DNA of 64,000 nucleotides, taken from assembly GCF_018861065.1 (NCBI RefSeq), contig NZ_JAHKQO010000031.1, positions 269,097 to 333,096 on the forward strand, written 5' to 3'. The notes under the pieces were generated by a model that was not told the DNA's origin, did no database searches, and saw only the letters and a list, made by a program, of their open reading frames with translations. The translations under genes and the position numbers were made by a program. This stretch comes from Paraglaciecola arctica. GTDB lineage: Bacteria > Pseudomonadota > Gammaproteobacteria > Enterobacterales > Alteromonadaceae. Shown one piece after another: positions 1-9,309 of this stretch (position 1 is the first letter of the stretch; each line of letters begins with the position of its first letter).

Positions 1-26
1 TCAAATATCAACCAAGGGATTTAAGT

Positions 27-848
27 TTGTTGAAGTTTAGTAGTCAGTTGAAAAAGACCCACATTCACTTGTTATATATGCCATTTGTAATCTTACTGGT
101 TATTTATTCTCATCATAGTGTGGCACAGTCTGGGGCAAATAAAGGAAAGGTTAAGTTAGCAACCGGCGCCGGGTATTCGCCTTTTGTTGATAGCAAACTA
201 CCAGAAGGTGGGGGGTCAACTAGCTTGGTTAAACAAACATTTAGTAAAATGAATTTGCTGGCGACAGTTGAGGTTTTACCTTGGAATAGAGCATTAAAAT
301 GGACTCAAGAAGGTAAGTTTCTGGCTACCTTTCCTTTTGTTTACTCAAAACAGCGGGCCGAATCTTTTTTGTATTCGGATGCAATTAACTTTGTACCAGT
401 TCACATGTACGTAGCGAGTAACTCACCATTTACATCACCTGAGCAATTGCAGAATAAACGATTGTGTTTTCCTTTTAGTTACAGCTTAGATTCTCTTGAG
501 CAAGGCATAGTAGACAAGTACCAAATGACAATTAACCGCGTAAAAGACGGAATTGGTTGTGTTAAACATGTACAAAAAGGCTGGAGTGATGCAGGTTTAA
601 CCAACGGCTATATTCATGCCGAGAAGCTACCCAAAAACATCACAAATGACGTGACTATCGTTATTTTCCCAGAACAGTTGGCATTAGTTCCCTTGTACTT
701 GGTAATCAGTAAAGATTACTCTAATGCGCAACAGTGGATAGAAGAATTTAACTATGCCTTTGGACTACTGCAAAAAAGTGGTGAAAAAATGGCTACCGAA
801 AAAATGTACCTTGAATTGATTGATAACTTACGGATCTCCACGCAATAG
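27..848 (+). CDS. Periplasmic solute-binding-like protein (SBP_bac_3-type fold)
   Basis: Secreted protein of 273 residues resembling the bacterial extracellular solute-binding family 3 (amino-acid ABC type). An N-terminal hydrophobic segment at about residues 14-34, ending near VAQS, looks like a signal peptide; the mature part has the LATGAGYSPFVD opening typical of these proteins. The start is taken as TTG because AAGGGA lies 7 bases upstream; an ATG at 78 would still leave a hydrophobic signal core but has no clear ribosome site. No permease or ATPase gene is adjacent, so it may be an orphan binding protein or sensor rather than part of a transporter. Ligand unknown. The frame is open to the window edge, so a longer N-terminus cannot be excluded. 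Confidence 0.7.
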   Translation: MLKFSSQLKKTHIHLLYMPFVILLVIYSHHSVAQSGANKGKVKLATGAGYSPFVDSKLPEGGGSTSLVKQTFSKMNLLATVEVLPWNRALKWTQEGKFLATFPFVYSKQRAESFLYSDAINFVPVHMYVASNSPFTSPEQLQNKRLCFPFSYSLDSLEQGIVDKYQMTINRVKDGIGCVKHVQKGWSDAGLTNGYIHAEKLPKNITNDVTIVIFPEQLALVPLYLVISKDYSNAQQWIEEFNYAFGLLQKSGEKMATEKMYLELIDNLRISTQ

Positions 849-868
849 TTATTTTTTTAAACTAGTTC

Positions 869-907
869 TGCAAACGTTTTCATTATTGTTAATTTTTTGT
901 GTATAGT
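869..907 (+). promoter_or_regulatory. LacI-family-type operator overlapping a candidate promoter
   Basis: TGCAAACGTTTTCA at 869-882 is a near-perfect palindrome centred on CG, with one mismatched pair, and has the form of LacI/GalR-family operators. TTTTCA inside it, followed after 19 bases by TATAGT (902-907), could form a sigma-70 promoter, so a bound repressor would block initiation of the transporter-phosphorylase operon that starts at 948. No LacI-type regulator lies in the window, so the cognate protein is unknown. The palindrome is seen directly; its function is inferred. Confidence 0.5.
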
Positions 908-947
908 CAGCACATTATAATTATTAAAGTGAACAGCGAGAGACACT

Positions 948-2297
948 ATGCAGCAAAGATCCTCCACTCAGCAATTATCGTTTGGTGAAAAAGCCGGGTA
1001 TGCAGTAGGAGATACCGCCAGTAATTTATATTGGGGGGTATTTAGCGGCTTTCTTTTATATTTTTATACCGACGTGTTTGGTTTATCTCCTGCCGCTGTT
1101 GGCACTATGCTACTTGTTACTCGGATCATAGACGCCTTTACTGATCCAATGATGGGGGCTCTGGCCGACCGCACCAAAACTAAACTGGGCAAGTTTCGAC
1201 CCTACCTATTGTGGGGAGCGTTACCTATCGCTTCTGCAGGTGTATTAACATTCACCGTTCCCGATTTAGACGATGGCGGTAAGTTAGTCTACGCCTACTG
1301 TTCTTATATATTGATGATGTTGGCCTACACCTTTATAAATGTGCCATACGGGGCATTATTAGGAGTGATGACTTCAAATTCTCAGCAGCGCACTATGTTG
1401 ACCAGCTTTCGTTTTATTGGTGCGTTTTCAGGCGGTATTTTTGTATCCCAATACACCTTGAAGTTAGTCGAATGGTTGGGGCAAGGTGATGAAAAACTTG
1501 GCTGGCAGTTAACTATGGTGTTGTATGGCGTGATTGCCATTTTGCTTTTCGCTTTTACTTTTTTAGTGACCAAAGAGCGTATTGAAGCGCCACAAAAACA
1601 GGCTACCCCGATTAAGGAGGATATTCTTGATTTGTTCAAAAATAAACCCTGGGTGGTGTTATTTTGTTTAGCGTTAATCGTTATGGTTACCATTACCCTG
1701 CGCGGTAGTTCCGGTACCTACTATTTTAAATATTATGTTGAGCGTGAAGATTTAATTGGCGACTTTTTAACAATTTATATGATCTCTCTGGCAATTGGTG
1801 CCGCAAGCACACCTTTACTCACCAAGTTTTTTGATAAAAAAACACTCTTAATGCTTTTGATGGGAGCAGTGGCAACACTATCGATAGCTTTTTATTTTGT
1901 GCCTAAAGATCAGATCTGGTTAATATTTACTATACACGCAGCAATTGGTTTGTGTTTGGGGCCTAAATCTCCTTTAGTTTTTTCTATGTATGCAGATACC
2001 GCAGATTATTCAGAATATAAAACCGGTCGCCGTGCCACCGCGATGATTTTTTCAGCAGCTGCGTTTTCTCAGAAGCTTGGCGGTGCAGTGGCCGGAGCAA
2101 TGATTGGGTGGACCCTTGGGGCATTGGGTTACGTGGCTAATCAAGTACAAACTGGTGGCTCAGAACACGGCATAGTTTTACTTATGACCCTTGTTCCTGC
2201 AATTTTTGCGGCCTTAGCGGTTTTTGTGGTGCGTTTTTATAGTTTAGATGAGGCGCAAATGAAGACGCTTCATGCCGCGCTTAAATACGATCAATAA
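948..2297 (+). CDS. GPH-family sugar:cation symporter (MFS)
   Basis: Inner-membrane transporter of 449 residues with about 12 hydrophobic segments. It belongs to the glycoside-pentoside-hexuronide:cation symporter family (MelB/YicJ type): near the N-terminus it has GYAVGDTASNLYW, and the loop after the second helix has DPMMGALADRTKTKLGKFRPY, both family hallmarks. It probably imports a disaccharide with Na+ or H+. The downstream phosphorylase starts 13 bases after its stop, so the two form an operon, and the likely cargo is the phosphorylase substrate (cellobiose or chitobiose type). A LacI-type operator sits upstream. Exact substrate cannot be read from sequence. Confidence 0.88.
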   Translation: MQQRSSTQQLSFGEKAGYAVGDTASNLYWGVFSGFLLYFYTDVFGLSPAAVGTMLLVTRIIDAFTDPMMGALADRTKTKLGKFRPYLLWGALPIASAGVLTFTVPDLDDGGKLVYAYCSYILMMLAYTFINVPYGALLGVMTSNSQQRTMLTSFRFIGAFSGGIFVSQYTLKLVEWLGQGDEKLGWQLTMVLYGVIAILLFAFTFLVTKERIEAPQKQATPIKEDILDLFKNKPWVVLFCLALIVMVTITLRGSSGTYYFKYYVEREDLIGDFLTIYMISLAIGAASTPLLTKFFDKKTLLMLLMGAVATLSIAFYFVPKDQIWLIFTIHAAIGLCLGPKSPLVFSMYADTADYSEYKTGRRATAMIFSAAAFSQKLGGAVAGAMIGWTLGALGYVANQVQTGGSEHGIVLLMTLVPAIFAALAVFVVRFYSLDEAQMKTLHAALKYDQ

Positions 2298-2310
2298 GGA
2301 CTATTACCCA

Positions 2311-4701
2311 ATGCCAACACTCGATAAAAATACCCTAGAGTGCCGCGACGGCGGTGCAAAGTATATTTTAAAAAGTCCTACTTTATTACCTAATGCCAGC
2401 GGCTTTTTATGGAACAAAAATATGCTGATTCAGGCGAATTGTCGTGGTTACGCCATTGCACAGTTTATGCAGCCCGAAGCGGGGAAATATGTCTCAGGAC
2501 CAGCGCTAGAGGCAAAAACCTTTATGCAACCCGAGCAGCCTTATTATGCCCATCACCCAGGACGTTTCGTGTACGTTAAAGATAATGCAGATGGAAGCAT
2601 ATTTTCAGGGCCCTATGAGCCAGTCCGAGCGGCGCTAGATAGATTTGAGTTTATTCCAGAGCCCGGGCAAATTACCTGGGTGTCAGAGTTTAACCAAATT
2701 CGACTGACCTTATGTTTACGTTTGCCAACACAGACCGCTGTTGAATGCTGGAAGGTGACGGTTGAAGATTTGTCGGACACCGAACGCGACTTGAGTATTT
2801 ACCCGTATTTTCCCATTGGTTACCGTTCATGGATGAATCAATCGGGGCAGTTTGATGCAGCATTAAATGCCGTGGTGTGTCGCAGCATTGAACCTTATCA
2901 GAAAGTCCAAGACTACTTTAAAAATCAGTCTTTACATGAGCTAACGTTTTTAGCTGCAGATAGACTAGTCGACGCTTGGGAGACCAGTCAGCAAGTCTTT
3001 GAAGGAGAGGGGGGATTACATTGTCCAAGCGCTATTCAACAACCCTCATTAAATAATAGCCGCGCAAACTATTGTACGCCTACTGCCGTTATGCAGTTTA
3101 ACTTGGGCTTGCAAGCGAGGCAGTCAAAAAGTATTCATTTGTTGTTTGGCCCCGCAAAAGATCAGCAACAAATTCGCGACTACAGCAAAGCGTTTTTAAC
3201 CCCAGTCAATGAGCGTTTCAGCCAAATCGCTGAAAAATATCAAGCCTATTTAGATGAGGGGCGAGGAGTGATTCAAGTGGAAACGCCGGATGCAGAGTTT
3301 GATGCTTATGTTAATCATTGGATGGCGCGGCAGCTTTATTATCATGGGGACGTTAATCGTTTAACCACAGATCCGCAAACTCGTAATTATCTGCAAGACA
3401 ATATGGGCATGGTTTACATAAAGCCTAACGTCAGCCGTGACGCTTTTATTCTTGCATTCAGCCAACAGCATAACAGCGGTGAAATGCCCGATGGCGTTTT
3501 GCTTAACGATGCAGCAGAACTCAAATATATTAATCAAGTACCCCATACCGATCATTGCGTATGGCTACCTATTTGCCTAAAAGCTTATTTAGATGAAACC
3601 GCCGATTATGAGTTGTTACAGTTGCAAGTAGGTTTTAATGACACCCAAGATACCGCGACTGTAGCCGAACATATTATCAAAGCGTTGCAGTGGCTAGATA
3701 AAAGCCGAGACGAGCGTGGCTTAAGTTTTATTAACCAGGGAGATTGGTGTGACCCCATGAATATGGTGGGTTACAAAGGTAAGGGAGTGTCTACTTGGTT
3801 AAGCCTCGCGTCAGCTTACGCTATGAAGGTTTGGGCGCAGATTGAGCAAGATGCGTTTGGTTGCCTGTCGAGTGATGGCCAATATTTATTGACTCAAGCA
3901 CAACAAATTAATCATCAAGTGAATCAACATTGCTGGTCCCACGACAGGTTTGCACGAGGCATTACCGACCATGGGCGGGTATTTGGCATAGACTCTGATG
4001 TCGAAGGTAAGATATTTCTAAACCCTCAGAGCTGGGCCTTTTTAAGCGGCGCAGCGAATCAACAGCAGCAACCTCTGATGTTACGAGCCATTCAACAAAA
4101 CTTGGCTACACCTTACGGTTGTATGATGCTGGCGCCTTGTTATACACAAATGGTCGAAGACATTGGACGTGTGACTCAAAAATTTCCAGGTACCGCTGAA
4201 AACGGCTCAGTCTATAACCACGCTAACGCGTTTTACGCTTATAGTTTGTATACCATTGGTGAGGGTAATCTGGCGTTTGAACAGTTGAAAAAAATGTTAC
4301 CTAGTCACGAGGATATGCTCAAACGCGGCCAGTTACCTTTATTTATACCCAATTATTATCGCGGTGCGTTTTATCAATATCCTGATGAGACAGGTAAGTC
4401 GAGCCAGTTATTTAATACTGGAACGGTTGCGTGGTTTTATCGTTGTTTGCTAGAAAATTTATTTGGTTTGTTAGGTTGTAGTCAAGGTTTGAGTATTTCT
4501 CCACAATTGCCTGATGCTTGGCAATCAGCCAAAGTGACGCGAAAATTTAGAGGCGCAGTCTTCAATGTAGTCTACACCCGGAACCAAAAGGTTTCACAGC
4601 AACGAGTGAGTGTAAACGGCGAATTAATTGAAGGTCGAGTAATCGGCGATATCCAAGCGGGTAGTGAGTTTGATGTGTTGGTTGAGCTTCCTTTACCTTA
4701 A
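2311..4701 (+). CDS. GH94 disaccharide phosphorylase (chitobiose/cellobiose phosphorylase family)
   Basis: Cytoplasmic glycoside phosphorylase of about 796 residues, family GH94. These enzymes split a beta-linked disaccharide with inorganic phosphate into a sugar 1-phosphate and a free sugar. The start at 2311 is preferred because AAGGA lies 10 bases upstream; an in-frame ATG at 2272 would overlap the transporter gene. The catalytic segment GDWCDPMNMVG places Asp481 (this start) at the site of the general acid, comparable to about Asp492 of Vibrio proteolyticus chitobiose phosphorylase. The Cys in DWCDP, where classic cellobiose phosphorylases carry Asn, leans towards the chitobiose-type branch. 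The order is N-terminal beta-sandwich, (alpha/alpha)6 barrel, C-terminal jelly roll. Specificity remains uncertain. Confidence 0.85.
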   Translation: MPTLDKNTLECRDGGAKYILKSPTLLPNASGFLWNKNMLIQANCRGYAIAQFMQPEAGKYVSGPALEAKTFMQPEQPYYAHHPGRFVYVKDNADGSIFSGPYEPVRAALDRFEFIPEPGQITWVSEFNQIRLTLCLRLPTQTAVECWKVTVEDLSDTERDLSIYPYFPIGYRSWMNQSGQFDAALNAVVCRSIEPYQKVQDYFKNQSLHELTFLAADRLVDAWETSQQVFEGEGGLHCPSAIQQPSLNNSRANYCTPTAVMQFNLGLQARQSKSIHLLFGPAKDQQQIRDYSKAFLTPVNERFSQIAEKYQAYLDEGRGVIQVETPDAEFDAYVNHWMARQLYYHGDVNRLTTDPQTRNYLQDNMGMVYIKPNVSRDAFILAFSQQHNSGEMPDGVLLNDAAELKYINQVPHTDHCVWLPICLKAYLDETADYELLQLQVGFNDTQDTATVAEHIIKALQWLDKSRDERGLSFINQGDWCDPMNMVGYKGKGVSTWLSLASAYAMKVWAQIEQDAFGCLSSDGQYLLTQAQQINHQVNQHCWSHDRFARGITDHGRVFGIDSDVEGKIFLNPQSWAFLSGAANQQQQPLMLRAIQQNLATPYGCMMLAPCYTQMVEDIGRVTQKFPGTAENGSVYNHANAFYAYSLYTIGEGNLAFEQLKKMLPSHEDMLKRGQLPLFIPNYYRGAFYQYPDETGKSSQLFNTGTVAWFYRCLLENLFGLLGCSQGLSISPQLPDAWQSAKVTRKFRGAVFNVVYTRNQKVSQQRVSVNGELIEGRVIGDIQAGSEFDVLVELPLP

Positions 4702-4754
4702 TGGGTAGGGAGCCTCGCGCTAAACTAAACTGCTCTCCTGAGGATGGCAGCTCC

Positions 4755-5210
4755 TTAGGTTATCCAGCCTTTGAACTTGGCATGAACTGTTAACCAAACA
4801 AGATACAGGGAAATAATCATTATCATCACTGGCAAAATGGTCTCCTGTGGTGCAAGTTGTTCATAAGATTTCGTTAGCACAAAACCGTGAAACATCTGCA
4901 TGATTGTGCCCACCAAGGAAATTAACAAAAAGGGTAAGGCAATTGCTTTTTTGAAAGCCAATGCAATACAGCCTAACGTGCCGCCAAATACCGCACAACC
5001 AAAGGCAATATTGACCCATAACGGAATGTCTTGATATAAGGATTGCTGTTTTGGTGGCAAAGCCGCGATTTGTTCAGCAGTCATCGAAATTTGCATCATA
5101 AACGCCATTACCCCCATAAGATTCCAAAGTACTAAAACAACGGCTAAAACAACAAACCATTTGGGTGCCTTGGTAGTGATGCTAGTAGTGTTATTAATAG
5201 GGGTTTTCAT
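4755..5210 (-). CDS. Small four-helix membrane protein, unknown function
   Basis: Predicted integral membrane protein of 151 residues with four hydrophobic segments (about 18-40, 66-84, 89-110 and 125-142) and a short Thr-rich N-terminal tail. It is divergent from the Kef-like antiporter gene at 5361, sharing a 150-base intergenic region, and convergent with the GH94 gene. I do not recognise the family and see no catalytic motif. Its independent orientation gives no strong clue to function. Confidence 0.6.
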   Translation of the reverse strand: MKTPINNTTSITTKAPKWFVVLAVVLVLWNLMGVMAFMMQISMTAEQIAALPPKQQSLYQDIPLWVNIAFGCAVFGGTLGCIALAFKKAIALPFLLISLVGTIMQMFHGFVLTKSYEQLAPQETILPVMIMIISLYLVWLTVHAKFKGWIT

Positions 5211-5360
5211 TGCTCATACTCTCGTTAATTGTTTAACTCGAATGATAATATTAACAAATGGTTAAATATTAGGCGAATTTACATTTTCAATATCAATCAC
5301 AGATTGAATACCCTTGTGATTTTCTACACACTGTTGTGACACAAAATTCGGGAAATTTAA

Positions 5361-7118
5361 ATGAGCATCTTAGGTTCAGCAGTAATCTTTTTGGCCGCAA
5401 CTGTGATTGCAGTGCCTATTTTTAAGAAACTAAAGTTGGGGGCAATATTAGGTTATTTGGTTGCTGGGTTGGTGATAGGCCCACAAGTGATGAATTGGGT
5501 CAATGATCCCGAAACCATATTACATTTTGCCGAACTAGGCGTTGTATTGTTGTTATTTGTAATAGGCCTAGAATTACAGCCCGAAAAACTTTGGGGAATG
5601 CGAAATCAAATTCTATTTACTGGTGGTGGACAACTACTAATCAGCGCCGTTGCCATTGGGCTAATACTGCATTATTTGTTGGGGTTTTCGTTGGTAATTT
5701 CTGTAGTCATTGGTTTGTCTTTGGCGCTTTCGTCAACCGCTTTTGCAGTACAACTCATGACCGAACATCGCATTCTTAAATCGTCTCCCGGTCAGCAGGG
5801 ATTTTCTATCCTTCTAATGCAAGACTTAGCCGTTATTCCGATTTTATTAACAGTTGAGCACCTTTCATCTGGTGACAGCAGTTCAGGTCCTCCCTGGTGG
5901 ATGGGAGTGTTAGCTATTATCACCGTTTTAGCTGTGGGGCGTTACTTAACCAATCCATTTTTAAGGCTGGTATCTAAGTATGGTAGCCAAGAAGTAATGA
6001 CGGCTTCAGCATTACTGATTGTGATGGCAACCGCTATAGGCATGGAGCAGGCGGGGTTATCAATGGGAATGGGTGCCTTTGTCGCCGGAATGTTATTGGC
6101 CAATTCGAGTTTCAGGCATCAACTTGAAACCGAAATTGAACCCTTCAAAGGTTTGTTGCTTGGGTTGTTTTTTATCGCTATTGGTATGAATTTAGATTTA
6201 AAAATATTAATGGCTAAACCGCTATTTATAGTATCAGCGAGTCTGCTGTTGGTAGCGATTAAAACCTTGATTATTTTCTGTATTTTTAAGTTGGCCAAGC
6301 AGCGTAAAACTGATGCGTGGCGCGTCGCTTTAATGTTGTCCCAAGGTGGCGAATTTGCATTTGTGGTGATGGCTCAAGCGGCAAGTAACGGATTATTGCC
6401 AGTGCAAATCAGTAGTGAAGTCACTTTAATAGTGGGGATCTCAATGGCACTCACTGCTCCCTTGGTTATTTTACATAGCTTATGGTTTACCAGTAAAAAT
6501 TGCCCCGCCGTATATGATACTAAAGCCGATCTCAGCGAACCTGAAGTGCTGATTGCGGGCTTCGGGCGTTTTGGGCAGGTATCTGGGAGAATTTTAGCGG
6601 CGAATAATATTCCTTTTACTGCATTGGACAAAGATGCCGAACACATCGAATTTGTAAAACAGTTTGGGAACAAAGTGTTTTACGGCGACGCGTCTCGCTT
6701 GGACTTACTCGAGGCGGCGGGGATAGAACACGCCAAGGTGATTTTAGTGGCGGTCGATGATGAAGACGACGCCCTGAAAATTTGTGAATTAGTTAAAGAG
6801 CATTTCCCAGAAGTGAAGGTAATTGCAAGGGCAAGAAATCGTTTTACCGCAATAAAACTCTTTAACCTGGGTATACAAACCAATGTCAGAGAAGTGTTCA
6901 GTGGCGGTTTAGAGGCGGCACTTATGTTGTTGCAAGCCTATGGAATGGATGACCAAGAAGCCAAAAATCTCATTGATATCTTTGCCGCTCACGACAAACA
7001 ACTACTAGACAACACTATCACCGAAGATGTGGATTTTGAGGAGTTAATTAAAATTAGTAAACAGGGGCGTTTAGAATTGCAGCACCTTTTTGAAGAAGAT
7101 AAACAAAACATGGATTAA
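5361..7118 (+). CDS. Kef-type K+/H+ antiporter (CPA2 family) with TrkA-N domain
   Basis: Inner-membrane cation:proton antiporter of 585 residues. Residues 1-380 form a Na+/H+-exchanger-type membrane domain of about 12 helices, and from about residue 395 a cytoplasmic Rossmann (RCK/TrkA-N) domain begins with GFGRFGQ at residue 400 and continues with the usual GDASRLDLLEAAG nucleotide-site segment. Around residues 253-264, HQLETEIEPFKG matches the regulatory-loop signature of KefB/KefC, the glutathione-adduct-gated potassium efflux systems that acidify the cytoplasm during electrophile stress. No KefF/KefG ancillary protein is adjacent, so glutathione gating is only inferred. It could equally be called a general CPA2 transporter. 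Confidence 0.87.
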   Translation: MSILGSAVIFLAATVIAVPIFKKLKLGAILGYLVAGLVIGPQVMNWVNDPETILHFAELGVVLLLFVIGLELQPEKLWGMRNQILFTGGGQLLISAVAIGLILHYLLGFSLVISVVIGLSLALSSTAFAVQLMTEHRILKSSPGQQGFSILLMQDLAVIPILLTVEHLSSGDSSSGPPWWMGVLAIITVLAVGRYLTNPFLRLVSKYGSQEVMTASALLIVMATAIGMEQAGLSMGMGAFVAGMLLANSSFRHQLETEIEPFKGLLLGLFFIAIGMNLDLKILMAKPLFIVSASLLLVAIKTLIIFCIFKLAKQRKTDAWRVALMLSQGGEFAFVVMAQAASNGLLPVQISSEVTLIVGISMALTAPLVILHSLWFTSKNCPAVYDTKADLSEPEVLIAGFGRFGQVSGRILAANNIPFTALDKDAEHIEFVKQFGNKVFYGDASRLDLLEAAGIEHAKVILVAVDDEDDALKICELVKEHFPEVKVIARARNRFTAIKLFNLGIQTNVREVFSGGLEAALMLLQAYGMDDQEAKNLIDIFAAHDKQLLDNTITEDVDFEELIKISKQGRLELQHLFEEDKQNMD

Positions 7119-7221
7119 CAGTTTTTCGCTATAAAAATAGTGGCTTATAGGGCTTTGACTTGGCTAGGCTCAGTTTCTCTGGCATATTTAATCCTCATTG
7201 CAAACGATAACAAGGACCAAT

Positions 7222-7779
7222 ATGAAATGCACTGCATGTAACCAAGGCACATTAAACCCCAGCTTTATCGACGGTTTATTTAGAGCTCATACCTGTTCAA
7301 ATTGTGGCGGCGATTGGATTTTAATTGAAGATTACGCCGCTTGGCGCGAACGACATCCTGATTATGAATTTGCTAATAATATTCAGTTTCAAGAAGAGCA
7401 AGTCTTAGACAATAAACACGCTATATTGTGCCCAGTGAGCGGCACTATTATGCGTAAGTTTAAGATCTCAGCACACAATAGTCATAGAGTAGATTACAGC
7501 TCTAAAATAGGTGGCTTGTGGCTGGATAAAGGCGAGTGGGAATTGTTGAGCCGTGAGGGGCTTGCAGGTAGCCTTAACGCGTTAGTAACGGACGCTTGGC
7601 AACGAAAAATTCGCGAAGACAGCGCCAAGGAACACTTCAGTGATATTTATAGTGATAGATTTGGCGATGATGTGTACAACAAGATAAAAGAAATACGCGC
7701 TTGGTTACAAGCCCAACCACATAAAGCTGATTTACGGGCTTATTTGATGGCAGAAGACCCCTATTCTGCTAGGCGTTAA
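7222..7779 (+). CDS. Zinc-ribbon (zf-TFIIB-type) protein
   Basis: Cytoplasmic protein of 185 residues. The start at 7222 has CAAGGA 5 bases upstream; an in-frame TTG at 7198 is less likely. Cys3, Cys6, Cys25 and Cys28 form a CxxC-x18-CxxC zinc ribbon. A second, degenerate copy of the same module begins at CPVSG (Cys70) and continues with GGLWLDKGEWELL, the usual ending of the zf-TFIIB family, but lacks its partner cysteines. The C-terminal half is helical and charged. It lies about 100 bases downstream of the Kef-like gene and may be co-transcribed. Molecular role unknown. Confidence 0.65.
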   Translation: MKCTACNQGTLNPSFIDGLFRAHTCSNCGGDWILIEDYAAWRERHPDYEFANNIQFQEEQVLDNKHAILCPVSGTIMRKFKISAHNSHRVDYSSKIGGLWLDKGEWELLSREGLAGSLNALVTDAWQRKIREDSAKEHFSDIYSDRFGDDVYNKIKEIRAWLQAQPHKADLRAYLMAEDPYSARR

Positions 7780-7807
7780 CGCTAGTGCAATTCATCACCT
7801 ATATTTG

Positions 7808-7851
7808 TTGTTTATCTTTCGTGCATTAGTAAACAAGCGAAAGATAAACAA
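7808..7851. repeat. 14-bp perfect inverted repeat
   Basis: Arms at 7808-7821 (TTGTTTATCTTTCG) and 7838-7851 are exact reverse complements around a 16-base loop. The element begins 28 bases after the zinc-ribbon gene stop. There is no clean U-tract after it, so it is not a textbook intrinsic terminator; it could be a transcript-end hairpin or a regulator site upstream of the sigma-factor operon. Confidence 0.65.
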
Positions 7852-8074
7852 TGACATTGTCTAAGCAAAATATCACATTCTCGAAAATTTTTAGACTTCT
7901 ATACCGCAATAGTGATTTAGCGAAAAGCCTGTCCTATTACTTTTTGGTAACCTTTATATTGTCGGTAACTCATTAATAAATAAGAAGAATAAAAATATAT
8001 TGTATTCTTAAGTAATAAATTCTTTCGCCAAGCCACAAACTAAGCAAAACAAACAAGTGTATTACAGGATTTAG

Positions 8075-8563
8075 ATGGGAAGTGACTTTTACCAATTATC
8101 TATTCTGCCCTTTGCGGGAATTATCATTAAAATCTGTCGCGCTTATACCAATAGCCAAGAAGATTTTGAAGACTATTACCAAGAAGTCTGTCTGCAAATT
8201 TGGCGCAGTAGAGACAACTTTAATCAAGAAAGTGCATGGTCAACGTGGATATATCGTATCTCACTTAACGTGTGCCTGACTTATTTAAAGCGTCGCAAGA
8301 ATGGCGATAAACAAATAGTGTCGGATTCTTTACCTGAAGAAGTGATTGATGACAGCAAGGCATTTATAAGCGATGAAATTAATCAATTGTATGGGGCGAT
8401 CAAACATTTATCTGAAACAGACAGAGCCGTTATTTTGCTTTATCTCGAAGAAAAGTCATATGAAGAAATAGCCGAAATTATTGGCAGTAATGCCAACAAT
8501 ATTGGTGTGCGTATAAAGCGAATTAAAGACAAACTTAACAAATATATCAATCCGGAGGGCTAA
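8075..8563 (+). CDS. ECF-type RNA polymerase sigma factor
   Basis: Sigma-70 family protein of 162 residues of the extracytoplasmic-function class. Region 2 (about residues 10-75) contains DFEDYYQEVCLQIW and the STWIYRISLNVCLTYLKRR promoter-melting/-10 segment; region 4 (about 105-155) contains LSETDRAVILLYLEEKSYEEIAEIIG followed by the helix-turn-helix recognition part. The start is ATG with AGGA 5 bases upstream. The next gene starts 3 bases after its stop, so they are co-transcribed and the partner is a candidate membrane anti-sigma factor (inference). Two GGTAAC copies 18 bases apart (7946 and 7964) upstream could belong to an autoregulated promoter, but this is weak. Confidence 0.88.
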   Translation: MGSDFYQLSILPFAGIIIKICRAYTNSQEDFEDYYQEVCLQIWRSRDNFNQESAWSTWIYRISLNVCLTYLKRRKNGDKQIVSDSLPEEVIDDSKAFISDEINQLYGAIKHLSETDRAVILLYLEEKSYEEIAEIIGSNANNIGVRIKRIKDKLNKYINPEG

Positions 8564-8566
8564 TAC

Positions 8567-9208
8567 ATGAATAAATCAATTGAAGTGATGTGGAAAGAAG
8601 GTTTTGTGAACGAGGCACATTTGTCAGCCCCTAAAGTAAATGATTTATATAATCGCAAGTCACAGAACCTAGTTGACAAGCTTCTAAATATGTTTGCAGT
8701 CAATATTAAAGCCATAGTCTGGGGCTGTGTAGTTATGCTCATTATTATGAGTCTTGTTGGTGCGCCATTTTTGGGATTATACATTTGTTGCTTACTTGCT
8801 CCAATTGTCATCTTAGCTAAGAAGGAGCTTAAAAAATCTGTAGATTTGTCAAAAGGTCAAAGCAGTTATGACTACATTGTGAATTTTAATCACTGGTTAA
8901 AAAGTTCGATAAAGGTGTATTCAGGCTATTACAAAATATTCTATCCACTGTTTTTTCTTGGCATGGCCACTCAAGCGATTGTGAGTAAAGCGGGGGGGAA
9001 ATTGATTGCATTATTACTTGAAGTATTTCCAACGAGTCTATTTATTCTGGGGCAACCCTATTATATTTTGGTCGTTTTAGTAGTGGGTATAGTTTTTTTT
9101 GCTAGATACGCTGAAGCGATTTATCAATGGGATCTCAATATGGTGTATGGTCGCCAGTTTAAAAAGCTAGAAGAGTTAATTGCTGATATGGAAGAGCTGA
9201 GAAAATAA
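8567..9208 (+). CDS. Membrane protein co-transcribed with ECF sigma factor
   Basis: Protein of 213 residues with a charged N-terminal cytoplasmic-looking segment of about 40 residues and roughly four hydrophobic stretches (about 45-65, 66-84, 125-150 and 160-185), ending in an acidic helical tail. It begins 3 bases after the sigma factor, so translation is probably coupled. Position suggests a regulator or anti-sigma role, but no zinc-binding anti-sigma motif (HxxxCxxC) is present and I do not recognise the family. Function unproven. Confidence 0.6.
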   Translation: MNKSIEVMWKEGFVNEAHLSAPKVNDLYNRKSQNLVDKLLNMFAVNIKAIVWGCVVMLIIMSLVGAPFLGLYICCLLAPIVILAKKELKKSVDLSKGQSSYDYIVNFNHWLKSSIKVYSGYYKIFYPLFFLGMATQAIVSKAGGKLIALLLEVFPTSLFILGQPYYILVVLVVGIVFFARYAEAIYQWDLNMVYGRQFKKLEELIADMEELRK

Positions 9209-9309
9209 TATCCAAAATGACACCCAAAGATACTCCATACTTTAGGCCGTGCTCGTAGACTTTTTGTGGTATTTTTATGGCCGTTTTTAAGGGTAGGGGT
9301 GTTTAAATA

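Noticed and set aside
2272..2310. Upstream in-frame ATG of the GH94 gene
   Set aside because: It overlaps the transporter gene, and the ATG at 2311 has a better placed AAGGA.
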